Part shown: in pieces, positions 8,499-18,155 of the stretch | Layout of the letters: the number at the start of each line of letters is the position of its first letter | Position numbering within the stretch: the first letter of the stretch is position 1 | Assembly (NCBI RefSeq): GCF_030315915.2 | Contig: NZ_CP135990.1 | Span: forward strand, 2,604,001-2,668,000 | DNA: 64,000 nucleotides | Origin: Providencia zhijiangensis | Lineage (GTDB): Bacteria > Pseudomonadota > Gammaproteobacteria > Enterobacterales > Enterobacteriaceae | Direction: 5' to 3' | Position numbers and translations under genes: made by a program | The notes under the pieces: generated by a model | What the model was told of the DNA's origin: nothing | The model's input: the letters and a program-made list of their open reading frames with translations, nothing else | Databases searched by the model: none

Positions 8499-9662
8499 TC
8501 AATTTACCAACACACTAGCCTTACGACGTAAACTTGCAATCAGCATATAAATTGCCGTCACTAATAGCACAATAAAGAAGAAGTTAGTTAACCCGCTATG
8601 TTGTTCTAACAAAGTACCCGCCGCGATAGGCCCCATCGCAGAGCCCACACTGTAGCTAAATAACATCACTTGGGTCGCTGCCACAATAAATGACGAATCC
8701 AAGTTATCGCACGCTAAAGTGATCGCAATCGGATACAAGGCAAATGATGACATTCCTAGTAAAGCTAGTGCCACAATCATCACCACATAGTCTGATGAGA
8801 TGTAAATCATGCCCATCGCAAAAACACCTAGCAATGACACCATGGCCAATAATAAGGTTTTGCTCATCATTACCGACAGTTTACTGATCACTGGCTGAAT
8901 TAACATGCCACCCAAAATAATGGATGCCATCAGAACGCCAACTTGATCCGTTGTAAAATTATCTTTCTTCAAAGACAGTGGCATTAGCCCATAAATGGTT
9001 CCCATCACAATACCGGATACCATACAGCCTATAATGGCGGGCTTACTTAAACGAGTGATCTGCTTAAATGATAATTTTTGATGCAAACCACTTGCCGGTT
9101 GCCCTTGGCGTACCAATAAAGGCGGTAAAACTGCCACAAGCAGTAAACCGAGTACCACAATAAAGGGAACGACTCCCTGAGTACCAATCATACCAATAGC
9201 GAGCTGCCCGAGTGTCGTTCCCCCATATAATGAGGTCATATAGAAACTCAGTCGTTTTGCGCGCTCTTTTGGGTTATCGCCAATCAATAACCAAGATTCT
9301 ACCACCACGAAAATCCCTGCTACCGCAATACCCGCAATTAAACGGTTTGGTAGCCAAGCTTCAATCGTCGGTGTCCATGGCAGTAAAACAACCGTTGCTG
9401 CCAACATTAATAGGAAACTAATAAAGGAGAGACGATGACCAATTTTTGCGATCACGGGCTCAATCATCATTGAGCCAATTAATAAACCAATATAGTAGGC
9501 ACTCGCTAACCAGCCTGCATATTGCGTATCAATGCCAAAGCTGCCCATTGATAGCGGGATTAAGCTCATCAGGTAACCTGAAGCAATAGCAAATAACGTT
9601 AAGCCTGCAACAGGTACAAAGGTATTGTCGCCTTTACGCATTAACATGGTGGACATTTTCAC
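8499..9662 (-). CDS. MFS transporter, YcaD-like
   Basis: A 387-residue, 12-helix major facilitator. The first half contains YYIGLLIGSMMIEPVIAKIGHR (loop 2-3 region) and AGIFVVVESWLLI, a segment resembling the VVVESAL motif of E. coli YcaD, suggesting the same subfamily. The substrate is unknown. The start at 9662 is supported by AGGA seven bases upstream in the sense direction. It is monocistronic, convergent with the ATP-grasp gene. Confidence 0.8.
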   Translation of the reverse strand: MKMSTMLMRKGDNTFVPVAGLTLFAIASGYLMSLIPLSMGSFGIDTQYAGWLASAYYIGLLIGSMMIEPVIAKIGHRLSFISFLLMLAATVVLLPWTPTIEAWLPNRLIAGIAVAGIFVVVESWLLIGDNPKERAKRLSFYMTSLYGGTTLGQLAIGMIGTQGVVPFIVVLGLLLVAVLPPLLVRQGQPASGLHQKLSFKQITRLSKPAIIGCMVSGIVMGTIYGLMPLSLKKDNFTTDQVGVLMASIILGGMLIQPVISKLSVMMSKTLLLAMVSLLGVFAMGMIYISSDYVVMIVALALLGMSSFALYPIAITLACDNLDSSFIVAATQVMLFSYSVGSAMGPIAAGTLLEQHSGLTNFFFIVLLVTAIYMLIASLRRKASVLVN

Positions 9663-10221
9663 GTCCTACTCTCCAAAAAATAAGGTAAATATTGTGCGCT
9701 GCAGACGTCGATAATCACGGCAAAATTATTCATGAAAATGAATATATTTTAGCGACTAGTGCAGTGATGAAATTAAATAGATGAGGCTAATTTGAGCGCA
9801 ATATAGATCTTTCAAGACGGGAATAACAATGAGAAAAACTAATGATGACTAGTAAATTTATTTATGTGATAAAAATCACGTTTTTTTATGCAGTAAAAAC
9901 CCCTAAAAAATCGCCATAAAAACAATCAAAACCTTTATTATCAATTAGATAAACAAATAAAACTAAAACTCCTATCGTTACTTTTTGAAACACAATTCCT
10001 TACTCCTATTCCCTCTTTCAAAATATATTTATCACTTTTCTTAAAAAGAAATCTATTCAAAACTAATTTTGCTAATTAATTAGCCTCAAGCTTATCAATA
10101 TACTTAATTAGTGGTATTCATTACTCAAACACCCATTTTTATAAATTATTATCTTACTTTAATAGTTACCTTCTAATTGCCTTTCTATTGTTTTTGACTG
10201 TCTTTTGATCGCTTTCTAATA
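9663..10221. other. AT-rich spacer upstream of the MFS gene
   Basis: No gene is seen. The only features noted are a CRP-like palindrome at 9865-9880 and many A/T tracts between 9880 and 10200. The region is bounded on the right by a long palindromic element that runs into prpR. Confidence 0.5.
9865..9880. promoter_or_regulatory. CRP-like palindrome
   Basis: TGTGATAAAAATCACG matches TGTGA-N6-TCACA at all but the last base. It lies about 200 bases upstream of the MFS transporter start. It is directly followed by T7, so it could also form a weak hairpin. Confidence 0.45.
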
Positions 10222-10346
10222 GTCTTCTAACTAGTTTTTGCTGTGGCAAGGCGGCAAATGAGCTAATCCCTAGGAGCATACACAAGTATGTGACTAGGGT
10301 TAGCGAGTGAAGCCAACACAGCCACAGTGAAAACTAGGACGAAGAC
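10222..10346. repeat. 125-bp multi-arm palindromic element ending inside prpR
   Basis: Nested inverted arms are visible: GTCTTC 10222-10227 with GAAGAC 10341-10346; a CTAGTTTT...GCTGTGGC arm at about 10231-10246 with its complement at about 10321-10336; CTAATCCCTAG near 10263-10273 with CTAGGGTTAG at 10294-10303; and CATAC/GTATG at the tip. It resembles enterobacterial intergenic palindromic repeats (ERIC-like size and position). The prpR stop codon (10334-10336) and its last codons lie inside one arm. Only one copy is seen in this window. Confidence 0.75.
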
Positions 10347-11911
10347 AACCGGCGCCATAAAGTCGTTCTACTGATACCTAAATACTCCGCCACCGCCTTA
10401 CGATCCCCATTAAACCTTGCCATCACTTCCTCTAGCGTCTCGGTTACTTCCCGAGACTTTGCCGGATTTACTTCTGTTCGCCTTTCTGGTGATAGCATCT
10501 TGAGCATGTCTGGGTTGATGCTTTTATCTGCATAGGCACTACAATAGAGCGCGACACGCTCCATTAAGTTACGTAATTCTCGTACATTGCCTGGCCATGA
10601 ATAGGAGAGAAAAAAGTCTCGACAACTGAGAAGTTGCTGAACTCTAAAGGCAGGAAGCGGCAGTTGTAACCCGGCAAAAGCGAGTTTCAATAATCGTTCT
10701 GCCAGCGTGAAAATATCCTCGTTACGCTCTGATAATGCGGGAACTTTCATGCGAAGGACACCTAGGCGATAGAAAAGATCGCCACGGAATCTGCCTTGTG
10801 CTACCCATTCATCCAAATCACAGTGGGTTGCACAAATCACACGAACGTTAACCTGTAGAGGTCGATACCCCCCAACTCGTACCACGGAACGTTCTTCCAA
10901 CACGCGCAATAACCGAGTTTGTAACGCTATCGGCATCTCACCAATTTCATCGAGAAAAAGGGTTCCGCCATTCGCTAATTCAAACAGCCCTGCACGCCCG
11001 CCACGGCGTGAACCAGTAAATGCGCCTTCTTCATAACCAAACAGTTCAGCTTCCAGTAATGTTTCAGGAATGGCACCACAGTTAACCGCCACAAACGGCA
11101 TTTGCTGTTTACTGCGTTTTTGCTGATTAAACAAACTGTATTCGTGATGAATAGCTTGCGCCACCATCTCTTTCCCCGTGCCACTTTCACCTTGTATCAA
11201 CACCGTAGCATCTGAACGGGCATACAACATAATGGTTTGACGAACTCGCTCCATTGCAGGCGACAAACCAATCAGGTCATTAATCGTGTGTCTAACTTTT
11301 GCTGTATTCTGCTGAGGGTAACGTGATTGTTCAGTTACATGGCGATGGGATATTCTGCTGAGTTCGATAGCATCAGAAAAGGCTTGTCGAATGGTCTGTG
11401 TAGAGTAGATAAAAATCCCTGTCATACCCATTTCTTCAGCGAGATCCGTAATTAATCCCGCCCCCACAACAACGTTTACCCCCATGGCTTTTAGTGCTTT
11501 TAGTTGTGCTCGAGCATCTTCGGCAGTGACATAACTGCGCTGTTCAATCTGTAATCCAAAACTATGTTGAAACTGCTCTAACGCAGGGATAATTTTTTGA
11601 TAGCTAATAATGCCGACTTTATGGCTAATTTCCCGAGCCTTCGCCAAGGCCTGCATCACATCAAAGCCGTTAATATTCACAATAATAACGGGAACTGAAA
11701 CATGACTTTTTAAATAAGCCCCATTAGAGCCTGCGCTAATAATCGCGTCACAGTGTCCTTTTTTTAAACGGCGACGAACTTCTTCTGCGGCTTGCTCAAA
11801 ACCGATATTCAGTGGAGTGATGTCTGCTTGTGCACTAAATTCAGGGCTAATATCACGAAATAACGTGTAAAGACGAGACACTGACACCGTCCAAATAATG
11901 GGCTTTTCCAT
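10334..11911 (-). CDS. prpR: Sigma54-dependent propionate catabolism activator
   Basis: PrpR activates prpBCD in response to 2-methylcitrate together with sigma54 RNA polymerase. I choose ATG 11911 ([14 protein letters not shown]), which has GGAGAAG upstream and aligns with the family N terminus. The longer open frame up to 12043 would run through the activator palindromes. The 525 residues comprise an N-terminal PrpR sensor domain (about 1-195), an AAA+ domain with Walker [15 protein letters not shown] (the sigma54-contact loop, in the variant also found in E. coli PrpR) and Walker [10 protein letters not shown], and a C-terminal Fis-type helix-turn-helix ([13 protein letters not shown]). 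The last codons fall in a palindromic repeat. Confidence 0.95.
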   Translation of the reverse strand: MEKPIIWTVSVSRLYTLFRDISPEFSAQADITPLNIGFEQAAEEVRRRLKKGHCDAIISAGSNGAYLKSHVSVPVIIVNINGFDVMQALAKAREISHKVGIISYQKIIPALEQFQHSFGLQIEQRSYVTAEDARAQLKALKAMGVNVVVGAGLITDLAEEMGMTGIFIYSTQTIRQAFSDAIELSRISHRHVTEQSRYPQQNTAKVRHTINDLIGLSPAMERVRQTIMLYARSDATVLIQGESGTGKEMVAQAIHHEYSLFNQQKRSKQQMPFVAVNCGAIPETLLEAELFGYEEGAFTGSRRGGRAGLFELANGGTLFLDEIGEMPIALQTRLLRVLEERSVVRVGGYRPLQVNVRVICATHCDLDEWVAQGRFRGDLFYRLGVLRMKVPALSERNEDIFTLAERLLKLAFAGLQLPLPAFRVQQLLSCRDFFLSYSWPGNVRELRNLMERVALYCSAYADKSINPDMLKMLSPERRTEVNPAKSREVTETLEEVMARFNGDRKAVAEYLGISRTTLWRRLSSS

Positions 11912-11960
11912 TGTTCTTCTCCACTGAGTTTGCTCTGCTTGGGTTTGCTTAGCACTTTGA

Positions 11961-12006
11961 TGTTTCACCTTTGTTTCATGAAACAATACATCGACCCAAT
12001 GAAACA
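11961..12006. promoter_or_regulatory. Candidate PrpR upstream activator sites
   Basis: Four copies of the same heptamer are arranged as TGTTTCA (11961-11967), a perfect palindrome TGTTTCATGAAACA (11972-11985) and TGAAACA (12000-12006). They lie 107-152 bases upstream of the sigma54 promoter, the right distance for an enhancer-binding activator. Assignment to PrpR is inferred from position and symmetry. Confidence 0.7.
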
Positions 12007-12009
12007 CAC

Positions 12010-12022
12010 CAATCCATTGATT
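12010..12022 (-). promoter_or_regulatory. IHF consensus match between activator sites and promoter
   Basis: Read on the minus strand the sequence AATCAATGGATTG fits the IHF consensus WATCAANNNNTTR exactly. It sits between the activator palindromes and the -24/-12 promoter, where IHF bending is typical for sigma54 promoters. Confidence 0.6.
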
Positions 12023-12112
12023 AAAAAATGGCTTTCTTGTCACATAAAAATAAAAATTTTTATCCTATTGATATTTAAGGATTAATAATAATTTCTATTT
12101 TTCCTTCCGTAC

Positions 12113-12128
12113 TGGCACGTCAATTGCT
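12113..12128 (+). promoter_or_regulatory. Sigma54 (-24/-12) promoter of prpBCD
   Basis: TGGCAC-GTCAA-TTGCT matches the RpoN consensus TGGCAC-N5-TTGCW, with GG at 12114-12115 and GC at 12126-12127. Transcription would begin near 12139, about 60 bases before the prpB start. Confidence 0.9.
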
Positions 12129-12202
12129 ATCTAACTATAGTTAATAAAGTCACATAGTTAGTGAAAGTCATTTACAACTGATTAACCAACTCTGAGGTGT
12201 TT

Positions 12203-13093
12203 ATGTCTAGCCGTTCCGCAGGTCAAAAGTTTCGAGATGCCGTTAACAGTGAATCCCCTCTTCAATTGGTCGGCACTATCAATGCAAACCATGCACTTCT
12301 AGCTCAACAAGCTGGCTATAAAGCCATTTACTTGTCTGGTGGCGGCGTTGCTGCTGGCTCATTAGGGATCCCCGATTTAGGCATTTCTACGCTGGATGAT
12401 GTGTTGATTGATATTCGCCGAATTACTGATGTCTGTGATTTGCCGTTAATGGTGGATGCGGATATTGGCTTTGGCCCCTCCGCATTTAACGTAGCCCGCA
12501 CCGTCAAATCGGTGGCGAAAGCAGGTGCTGCTGGGCTGCACTTGGAAGATCAAGTTGGCGCAAAACGTTGTGGTCATCGTCCTAATAAAGAAATTGTGTC
12601 GACTCAAGAGATGGTTGACCGAATCAAAGCCGCTGTCGATGCCAGAACAGATGAAAATTTTGTCATTATGGCACGCACTGATGCGCTAGCCGTTGAAGGG
12701 CTTGAGGCCGCTTTAGAGCGAGCAAGTGCTTACATCGAGGCGGGTGCCGATATGCTGTTTCCCGAAGCGATTACTGAGTTAGGCATGTATCAGCAATTTA
12801 CTCAACATACGCAAGTGCCTGTATTAGCTAACTTAACTGAATTTGGTCAAACGCCGCTATTTACTTTGGATGAGCTACGAAGTGTTGGCATCGCCATCGC
12901 CCTGTACCCACTTTCTGCTTTTCGCGCTATGAACAAAGCCGCTGAACAGGTGTACACCACCTTACGCCAGCAAGGCACTCAGAAAAATGTCGTGCCACTT
13001 ATGCAGACTCGTGAAGAGCTCTATAAATCCATTAATTACTATCAGTATGAAGAAAAACTGGATGCATTATTTTTACAAAATAAAAAACGCTAA
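12203..13093 (+). CDS. prpB: 2-methylisocitrate lyase
   Basis: PrpB cleaves 2-methylisocitrate to pyruvate and succinate, the last step of the methylcitrate cycle. The 296 residues equal the E. coli enzyme in length. The catalytic KRCGH motif is near residues 121-125 ([14 protein letters not shown]) and metal-binding Asp residues lie in [13 protein letters not shown] 12203 has GAGG five bases before it; an in-frame GTG six bases upstream would place the start inside that site. First gene of prpBCD, directly downstream of the sigma54 promoter. Confidence 0.96.
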   Translation: MSSRSAGQKFRDAVNSESPLQLVGTINANHALLAQQAGYKAIYLSGGGVAAGSLGIPDLGISTLDDVLIDIRRITDVCDLPLMVDADIGFGPSAFNVARTVKSVAKAGAAGLHLEDQVGAKRCGHRPNKEIVSTQEMVDRIKAAVDARTDENFVIMARTDALAVEGLEAALERASAYIEAGADMLFPEAITELGMYQQFTQHTQVPVLANLTEFGQTPLFTLDELRSVGIAIALYPLSAFRAMNKAAEQVYTTLRQQGTQKNVVPLMQTREELYKSINYYQYEEKLDALFLQNKKR

Positions 13094-13164
13094 TTTCTTT
13101 CCAATCACTCCATAAACCGTGAATAGAGCAAGTTGTAATCTCCTCTGTCCCCTACAAGGAATCA

Positions 13165-14322
13165 ATGATGAATGAGCAACTTAAGAGTATAGGATTCAAA
13201 CCTAAAAAATCAGTCGCCTTATCAGGTGTTACCGCAGGCAATACGGCACTTTGTACCGTAGGTCGAAACGGTAATGACCTCCACTATCGGGGCTATGATA
13301 TCCACGATTTAGCCACTCAATGTGAGTATGAAGAAGTGGCCTATTTACTGATCCACGATAAGCTTCCTAACCGCACAGAGCTGGCGGCGTACAAAGAAAA
13401 ACTTAAGCCTTTAAGAGGCTTGCCGACGAATGTGAAACAAACCTTAGAATCCATCCCTGCGAATACTCACCCGATGGATGTCATTCGCACTGGAGTTTCA
13501 ATGATGGGTTGCGTGTTGCCAGAAAAAGATCTGCATACCGTCGCTGGCGCTAAAGATATTGCCGACCGATTACTCGCCTCTCTGGGTTCCATTTTGCTGT
13601 ATTGGTACCACTTTAGTCACCATGGTCGCCGCATTGAAACCATGACTGACGATAACTCCATTGGCGCCCATTTTTTGCATCTGTTACACGGTAAAAAACC
13701 GCCAGCTCAGTGGGAAAAATTCATGCATATCGCCTCTATTTTATATGCAGAACATGAGTTTAACGCCTCAACATTTGCCGCTCGCGTGATTGCCGGAACA
13801 GGCACTGATTTCTACTCCGCAATTACCGGTGCCATTGCGGCATTAAGGGGACCAAAACATGGCGGTGCCAATGAAGTTTCATTAGAAATTCAGCAGCGTT
13901 ATGCCTCTATCGAGGAAGCTGAACAAGATATCGTGGCTCGAGTTAAAAACTCAGAAGTCATTATCGGCTTTGGCCACCCTGTTTACACCTTGGCGGATCC
14001 TCGCCATCCCATCATCAAATCCGTTGCTCTACAGCTTTCAGAGCAAAGTATGAATCGGCATTTGTACACCATTGCCGATCATATTGAATCGGTCATGAAG
14101 CGTGAGAAAGGCATGTTTCCTAACCTCGATTGGTTCTCTGCTGTGGTTTATCACTTAATGGGCATTCCGACTGCAATGTACACTCCATTATTTGCTATCG
14201 CGCGGATTGCCGGCTGGTCAGCTCATGTGATTGAACAACGCCAAGATAATAAAATTATTCGCCCTTCAGCAAACTACACGGGCCCAGAAAATAAGCTTTT
14301 TGTTCCCATAGAACAGCGCTAA
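13165..14322 (+). CDS. prpC: 2-methylcitrate synthase
   Basis: Condenses propionyl-CoA with oxaloacetate. The 385-residue citrate-synthase-fold protein contains [22 protein letters not shown] at the N terminus, as in E. coli PrpC, plus the active-site segments [13 protein letters not shown] and [14 protein letters not shown]. Two adjacent ATG codons (13165 and 13168) could serve; AAGGA lies just upstream. It follows prpB by about 70 bases and precedes prpD by 14. Confidence 0.95.
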   Translation: MMNEQLKSIGFKPKKSVALSGVTAGNTALCTVGRNGNDLHYRGYDIHDLATQCEYEEVAYLLIHDKLPNRTELAAYKEKLKPLRGLPTNVKQTLESIPANTHPMDVIRTGVSMMGCVLPEKDLHTVAGAKDIADRLLASLGSILLYWYHFSHHGRRIETMTDDNSIGAHFLHLLHGKKPPAQWEKFMHIASILYAEHEFNASTFAARVIAGTGTDFYSAITGAIAALRGPKHGGANEVSLEIQQRYASIEEAEQDIVARVKNSEVIIGFGHPVYTLADPRHPIIKSVALQLSEQSMNRHLYTIADHIESVMKREKGMFPNLDWFSAVVYHLMGIPTAMYTPLFAIARIAGWSAHVIEQRQDNKIIRPSANYTGPENKLFVPIEQR

Positions 14323-14336
14323 TTAAGGTAAAAATA

Positions 14337-15791
14337 ATGACCACGCAAAATCAAACGGCTCCACATGTTCAATTTGATAAAGTGATGACGGATATTGTCG
14401 ATTACGTTATTGATTTTCCTATCACTTCAACGTTGGCATACGATACTGCCTATTATTGTTTACTGGATACCCTAGGCTGTGGCATGGAATCCCTTGAATA
14501 TCCAGCTTGCAAAAAGCTATTAGGCCCTATAGTCCCAGGTACACACGTCCCAAATGGTACCAAAGTTCCCGGAACACAGTTTCAATTAGACCCAGTCCAA
14601 GCGGCATTTAATATTGGAACCTTATGCCGCTGGTTAGATTTCAATGACACTTGGCTAGCCGCGGAATGGGGACATCCCTCTGATAACCTCGGTGGTATTT
14701 TAGCCACTGCCGATTGGCTTTCCCGTGAAAATCTCGCTAAGGGCAAAAAACCGTTAGTGATCCGTGATGTCCTCACCGCCATGATCAAAGCTCATGAAAT
14801 TCAAGGTTGTATCGCCCTCGAAAACGCATTTAATAAAGTTGGTCTTGACCATGTTATTCTAGTCAAGGTGGCCTCAACTGCCGTCGTGGCTCAAATGCTA
14901 GGACTCTCCCGTGAGCAAATTCTCAATGCGGTTTCCCTTGCATGGGTTGATGGCCATAGCTTGCGTACCTATCGACACACACCAAACACAGGCTCCCGTA
15001 AGTCATGGGCAGCAGGTGATGCCACCTCTCGTGCAGTTCGCTTGGCACTTATGGCACAAAAAGGTGAAATGGGCTATCCAACCGCATTAACCGCAAAAAC
15101 ATGGGGTTTTTACGACTCCCTGTTCCGTGGTCAGCCATTTAAATTCCAGCGACCTTACGGCTCTTATGTGATGGAAAATGTGTTGTTCAAAATTTCTTTC
15201 CCAGCAGAGTTTCACGCTCAAACCGCAGTTGAAGCCGCTTTACAATTGCATGAACAACTTAGTTCAATGGGAAAAACCTCTGACGATATCGAGTCTATTT
15301 CAATTCGTACCCACGAAGCTTGCGTGCGCATTATTGATAAACAAGGCCCATTACAGAACCCGGCAGACCGCGATCATTGCATTCAATATATGGTGGCAAT
15401 CCCACTTATTTTTGGTCGCCTCACCGCTTCTGACTATGAGGACAGTGTCGCTCAAGATAGCCGAATTGATGCGCTGCGAGCCAAGATGCAGTGTCACGAA
15501 GACTCTACATTTACACAGGACTACCATGACCCTGAAAAACGCTCTATCACCAATGGGCTCACTATCACATTAAAAGATGGGCAAATTTTGGACGAAGTGG
15601 TTATTGAATATCCCGTTGGTCATAAACGTCGTCGCCAAGAAGGTATGCCGCTGTTGCTTAAGAAATTCAGAACCAACTTAGCGCGTCAGTTCCCTGAAAC
15701 TCAGCAGTTGCGAATTTTAGCCGCTGCACTGGATAAACCATTATTTGAAAATATGCCTGTTAATGAGTTTCTCGATTTATGGGTGATTTAG
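14337..15791 (+). CDS. prpD: 2-methylcitrate dehydratase
   Basis: PrpD dehydrates 2-methylcitrate toward 2-methyl-cis-aconitate. The 484 residues match the MmgE/PrpD family, including [22 protein letters not shown] near residue 100 and [21 protein letters not shown] near 220. It is the last gene of the operon here: no prpE (propionyl-CoA synthetase) follows. Confidence 0.95.
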   Translation: MTTQNQTAPHVQFDKVMTDIVDYVIDFPITSTLAYDTAYYCLLDTLGCGMESLEYPACKKLLGPIVPGTHVPNGTKVPGTQFQLDPVQAAFNIGTLCRWLDFNDTWLAAEWGHPSDNLGGILATADWLSRENLAKGKKPLVIRDVLTAMIKAHEIQGCIALENAFNKVGLDHVILVKVASTAVVAQMLGLSREQILNAVSLAWVDGHSLRTYRHTPNTGSRKSWAAGDATSRAVRLALMAQKGEMGYPTALTAKTWGFYDSLFRGQPFKFQRPYGSYVMENVLFKISFPAEFHAQTAVEAALQLHEQLSSMGKTSDDIESISIRTHEACVRIIDKQGPLQNPADRDHCIQYMVAIPLIFGRLTASDYEDSVAQDSRIDALRAKMQCHEDSTFTQDYHDPEKRSITNGLTITLKDGQILDEVVIEYPVGHKRRRQEGMPLLLKKFRTNLARQFPETQQLRILAAALDKPLFENMPVNEFLDLWVI

Positions 15792-15811
15792 TTTTGTTAT
15801 TTTTTTGATTT

Positions 15812-15858
15812 ACAGACAGTCAAAGGCTCCACGCTATCGAATACCGTTGACTGTCTGT
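15812..15858. terminator. 12-bp perfect inverted repeat between convergent genes
   Basis: ACAGACAGTCAA (15812-15823) pairs perfectly with TTGACTGTCTGT (15847-15858) across a 23-base loop. It sits between the prpD stop and the oppositely oriented toxin-antitoxin operon. A T-run precedes rather than follows it on the plus strand, so it is not a textbook intrinsic terminator. Confidence 0.45.
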
Positions 15859-15877
15859 TCATCACAAATAGCACGGT

Positions 15878-16045
15878 TTATGGCATTTGTGGCACAAGTG
15901 AAGAAATATCATCTTGTCCCGTGGCAATATTTTCCGCTGGTACTAATGACGCCATCACTTCTTCCCTTAACTTCGCCACCTCTTCATCAATTTCTTGACG
16001 CATTTCTGGTGAACATTTTTCTAATAACTCGCTTAACGTACCCAT
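15878..16045 (-). CDS. Short antitoxin-like protein, probably truncated HigA
   Basis: A 55-residue ORF starts at ATG 16045 with GGAGG four bases upstream and overlaps the toxin stop by 13 bases, the coupling expected for an antitoxin. Its first 30 residues (TLSELLEKCSPEMRQEIDEE...) resemble the N terminus of XRE-type HigA antitoxins, but the helix-turn-helix half normally following (total about 90-100 residues) is absent. The other two frames downstream close quickly, so a simple frameshift does not restore it. It is either a degraded antitoxin or a minimal one. Confidence 0.6.
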   Translation of the reverse strand: MGTLSELLEKCSPEMRQEIDEEVAKLREEVMASLVPAENIATGQDDISSLVPQMP

Positions 16046-16401
16046 AATCCCTCCGGTTTCACTAAGTGGGATGCATATTCTGCATCTGCTGATTTAATCA
16101 ACTTGATATAAAACTGATTTTCATCACAACCTTTTTTATTACCTGCACATAACACAATTCCACAACTTCTTGGATCAAACGCAAAACAGACTCGAATGGG
16201 TACCCCCGAAACTTGGATCCTGAGTTCTTTCATATGAATAAATTTAGAAAGTTTTAATCTATCTGCATAAGGGCGCCCTAAATGAGGCCCATATTCAGAA
16301 AGAATCAAAAGCATCGAAAGCACCTTCTTTTTTACTTGATAGTTTTGAATTTCTAACCAATCGTCAAACAAAATCCTCGTTCTTATCGTCCATGTCAACA
16401 A
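16033..16401 (-). CDS. RelE/HigB-type toxin (phage Gp49-like)
   Basis: This family comprises ribosome-dependent mRNA endonucleases. Matching landmarks are WTIRTRILFDDWLE at the N terminus, LLILSEYGPHLGRPYADRLK, MKELRIQVSGVPIRVCFAFDPR and the C-terminal GNKKGCDENQFYIKLIKSADAEYASHL. I place the start at TTG 16401, or TTG 16398, because AAGGAG lies just upstream and the family begins M-T-W-T; the open frame extends further to 16482 without a ribosome binding site. That gives about 122 residues. The toxin gene comes first, as in higBA operons, with the short antitoxin-like ORF overlapping its end. Confidence 0.8.
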   Translation of the reverse strand: MLTWTIRTRILFDDWLEIQNYQVKKKVLSMLLILSEYGPHLGRPYADRLKLSKFIHMKELRIQVSGVPIRVCFAFDPRSCGIVLCAGNKKGCDENQFYIKLIKSADAEYASHLVKPEGLWVR

Positions 16402-16669
16402 AACAAATCTCCTTACTTTAAGAAAAAAACTCAACCCTCTGGTTATTAAGAAAAACTCATTTTCTAAAAAAATAAAAATCAAATAACCGATTAAATACGT
16501 GACATGGCTGTTATAACCAAAAAATTAAGTAGATTAAATAAAAAAAGAAACTCGATAAAATGAATGGAAGGCGCTTCGCAGAAATCGCGGTAAGAATAAA
16601 ACAGACGAAATAGTATCAAAGTAAATTATTAAGTTTTATTTGCTTATTTTAATTGTAATAGGGACAAAA

Positions 16670-16696
16670 AAGCCCCAGTTTACTCAACTAGGGCTT
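16670..16696 (-). terminator. Intrinsic terminator of dbpA
   Basis: An 11-bp stem (16670-16680 with 16686-16696, core AAGCCC/GGGCTT) is followed in the dbpA direction by a run of T residues. Confidence 0.85.
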
Positions 16697-16717
16697 CAAA
16701 AATGTCAGTCTAGGAAT

Positions 16718-18100
16718 TTACTTTAGCAATCTCGCTCTCACTGATTTGCCTTTGATTTTACCTTGCTGTAATTGCTTCCACGCTTTGTTCGCCACTGATT
16801 TTTTAATAGCGACATAGGCATGCATGGGGTGAATCGCGATTTTACCAATATCATCCCCTTCTAGACCAACCTCTCCGGTTAATGCACCCAAAATATCCCC
16901 AGGACGAATTTTCGCTTTTTTACCACCATCTAGGCATAAGGTCGCCCATTGGGCTTCTAATGGTGTAATGCGCAATCCTGTTGGCTCTGGCAGCCAATTT
17001 AACTTCATGTTAAGCATCTCTTCGAGCACATTTGCGCGTTGAGCTTCTTCTGGTGAACATAGGCTTATCGCTAAACCGCTTTGTCCTGCACGAGCTGTAC
17101 GACCAATGCGGTGCACATGCACTTCAGGATCCCAAGACAACTCAAAGTTAATCACCATTTCCAGTGCTTTAATATCTAAACCTCGAGACGCCACATCCGT
17201 CGCTACTAAGACTCGGCTACTACCATTCGCAAATTGAACTAAAGTTTGGTCACGATCGCGCTGTTCCATATCACCATGCAATACTAGGACACTTTGATGG
17301 CTGTCCATTAAAGCATCATAGACAGCCTGACAATCCTTTTTCGTATTACAGAACACGACACAAGAAGCCGGTTGTTCACGGCTTAGCAGCTTTTGCAGTA
17401 AGTCAATTTTGTCATGTCGAGACACTTCATAAAACTGCTGTTCCACATCAGGTAATTCATTAACAGAATTGATTTCAATGGTTTGTGGATTATTTTGGAT
17501 GCGTCGGCTAATTGCTGCAATGCTATCCGGCCATGTTGCTGAGAATAAAAGTGTTTGTCTATCTTCTGGCGCGAAAGAGATTACTGCGTCAATATCATCC
17601 GCAAACCCCATATCTAACATACGGTCGGCTTCATCAAGTACCAGTGTCTGTAAATGATCTAACCGCACCGTTTCTTTATGTAAATGGTCAAGCAAACGCC
17701 CTGGTGTTGCCACCAAAATATGCGCTGCATGCACTAACGAATCGCGCTGAACACTAAAAGGTACACCGCCACATAAAGTTAAAATTTTGAGATTAGGAAT
17801 ATAACGGGCTAAACGGCGTAATTCATTTGCGACTTGATCCGCTAATTCTCTTGTTGGACATAAAACGAGGGATTGGGTATTAAAGTTTTTTGCATCAATA
17901 CGTTGTAATAGCCCTAGGCCAAAAGCAGCCGTTTTCCCACTCCCCGTCTTAGCTTGGGCTCGCACATCTTTGCCTGCAAGGATAGCGGGTAATGCCGCTT
18001 CTTGAATTGGGGTCATGGTTAAAAAGCCCAATTCATTGAGATTGGAGAGTTGCTCCGCAGGAAGCGCATTTAGTTCAGCAAATGAAGTCACAGTTAACAT
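16718..18100 (-). CDS. dbpA: ATP-dependent RNA helicase DbpA
   Basis: DbpA is a DEAD-box helicase acting on hairpin 92 of 23S rRNA in 50S assembly. The ~460 residues carry AKTGSGKT (motif I), PTRELADQ (Ia), DEAD in LVLDEADRML (II), SAT (III), HRIGRTARAG (VI), and the C-terminal RNA-binding domain with KKAKIRPGDILGALTGEVGL, as in E. coli. The open frame begins at 18124, but family alignment favours ATG 18100 or GTG 18094; no strong ribosome binding site decides. It follows the galM-like gene by about 55 bases and may be co-transcribed. Confidence 0.94.
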   Translation of the reverse strand: MLTVTSFAELNALPAEQLSNLNELGFLTMTPIQEAALPAILAGKDVRAQAKTGSGKTAAFGLGLLQRIDAKNFNTQSLVLCPTRELADQVANELRRLARYIPNLKILTLCGGVPFSVQRDSLVHAAHILVATPGRLLDHLHKETVRLDHLQTLVLDEADRMLDMGFADDIDAVISFAPEDRQTLLFSATWPDSIAAISRRIQNNPQTIEINSVNELPDVEQQFYEVSRHDKIDLLQKLLSREQPASCVVFCNTKKDCQAVYDALMDSHQSVLVLHGDMEQRDRDQTLVQFANGSSRVLVATDVASRGLDIKALEMVINFELSWDPEVHVHRIGRTARAGQSGLAISLCSPEEAQRANVLEEMLNMKLNWLPEPTGLRITPLEAQWATLCLDGGKKAKIRPGDILGALTGEVGLEGDDIGKIAIHPMHAYVAIKKSVANKAWKQLQQGKIKGKSVRARLLK

Positions 18101-18155
18101 TCCGAATAAAATAAAAGAGATCATTACGAGGGATCATAGCCCCTCGTACATGATA

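Noticed and set aside
11912-12043. N-terminal extension of prpR to 12043
   Set aside because: The extension would cover the activator palindromes and is absent from the family; ATG 11911 has a good ribosome binding site.
15805-16047. 80-residue plus-strand ORF after prpD
   Set aside because: It is antisense to the short antitoxin-like ORF, which has a ribosome binding site and overlaps the toxin; the plus ORF has neither.
16402-16482. N-terminal extension of the HigB-like toxin to 16482
   Set aside because: It is hydrophobic and unlike the family, whereas AAGGAG immediately precedes the TTG codons at 16398-16401.
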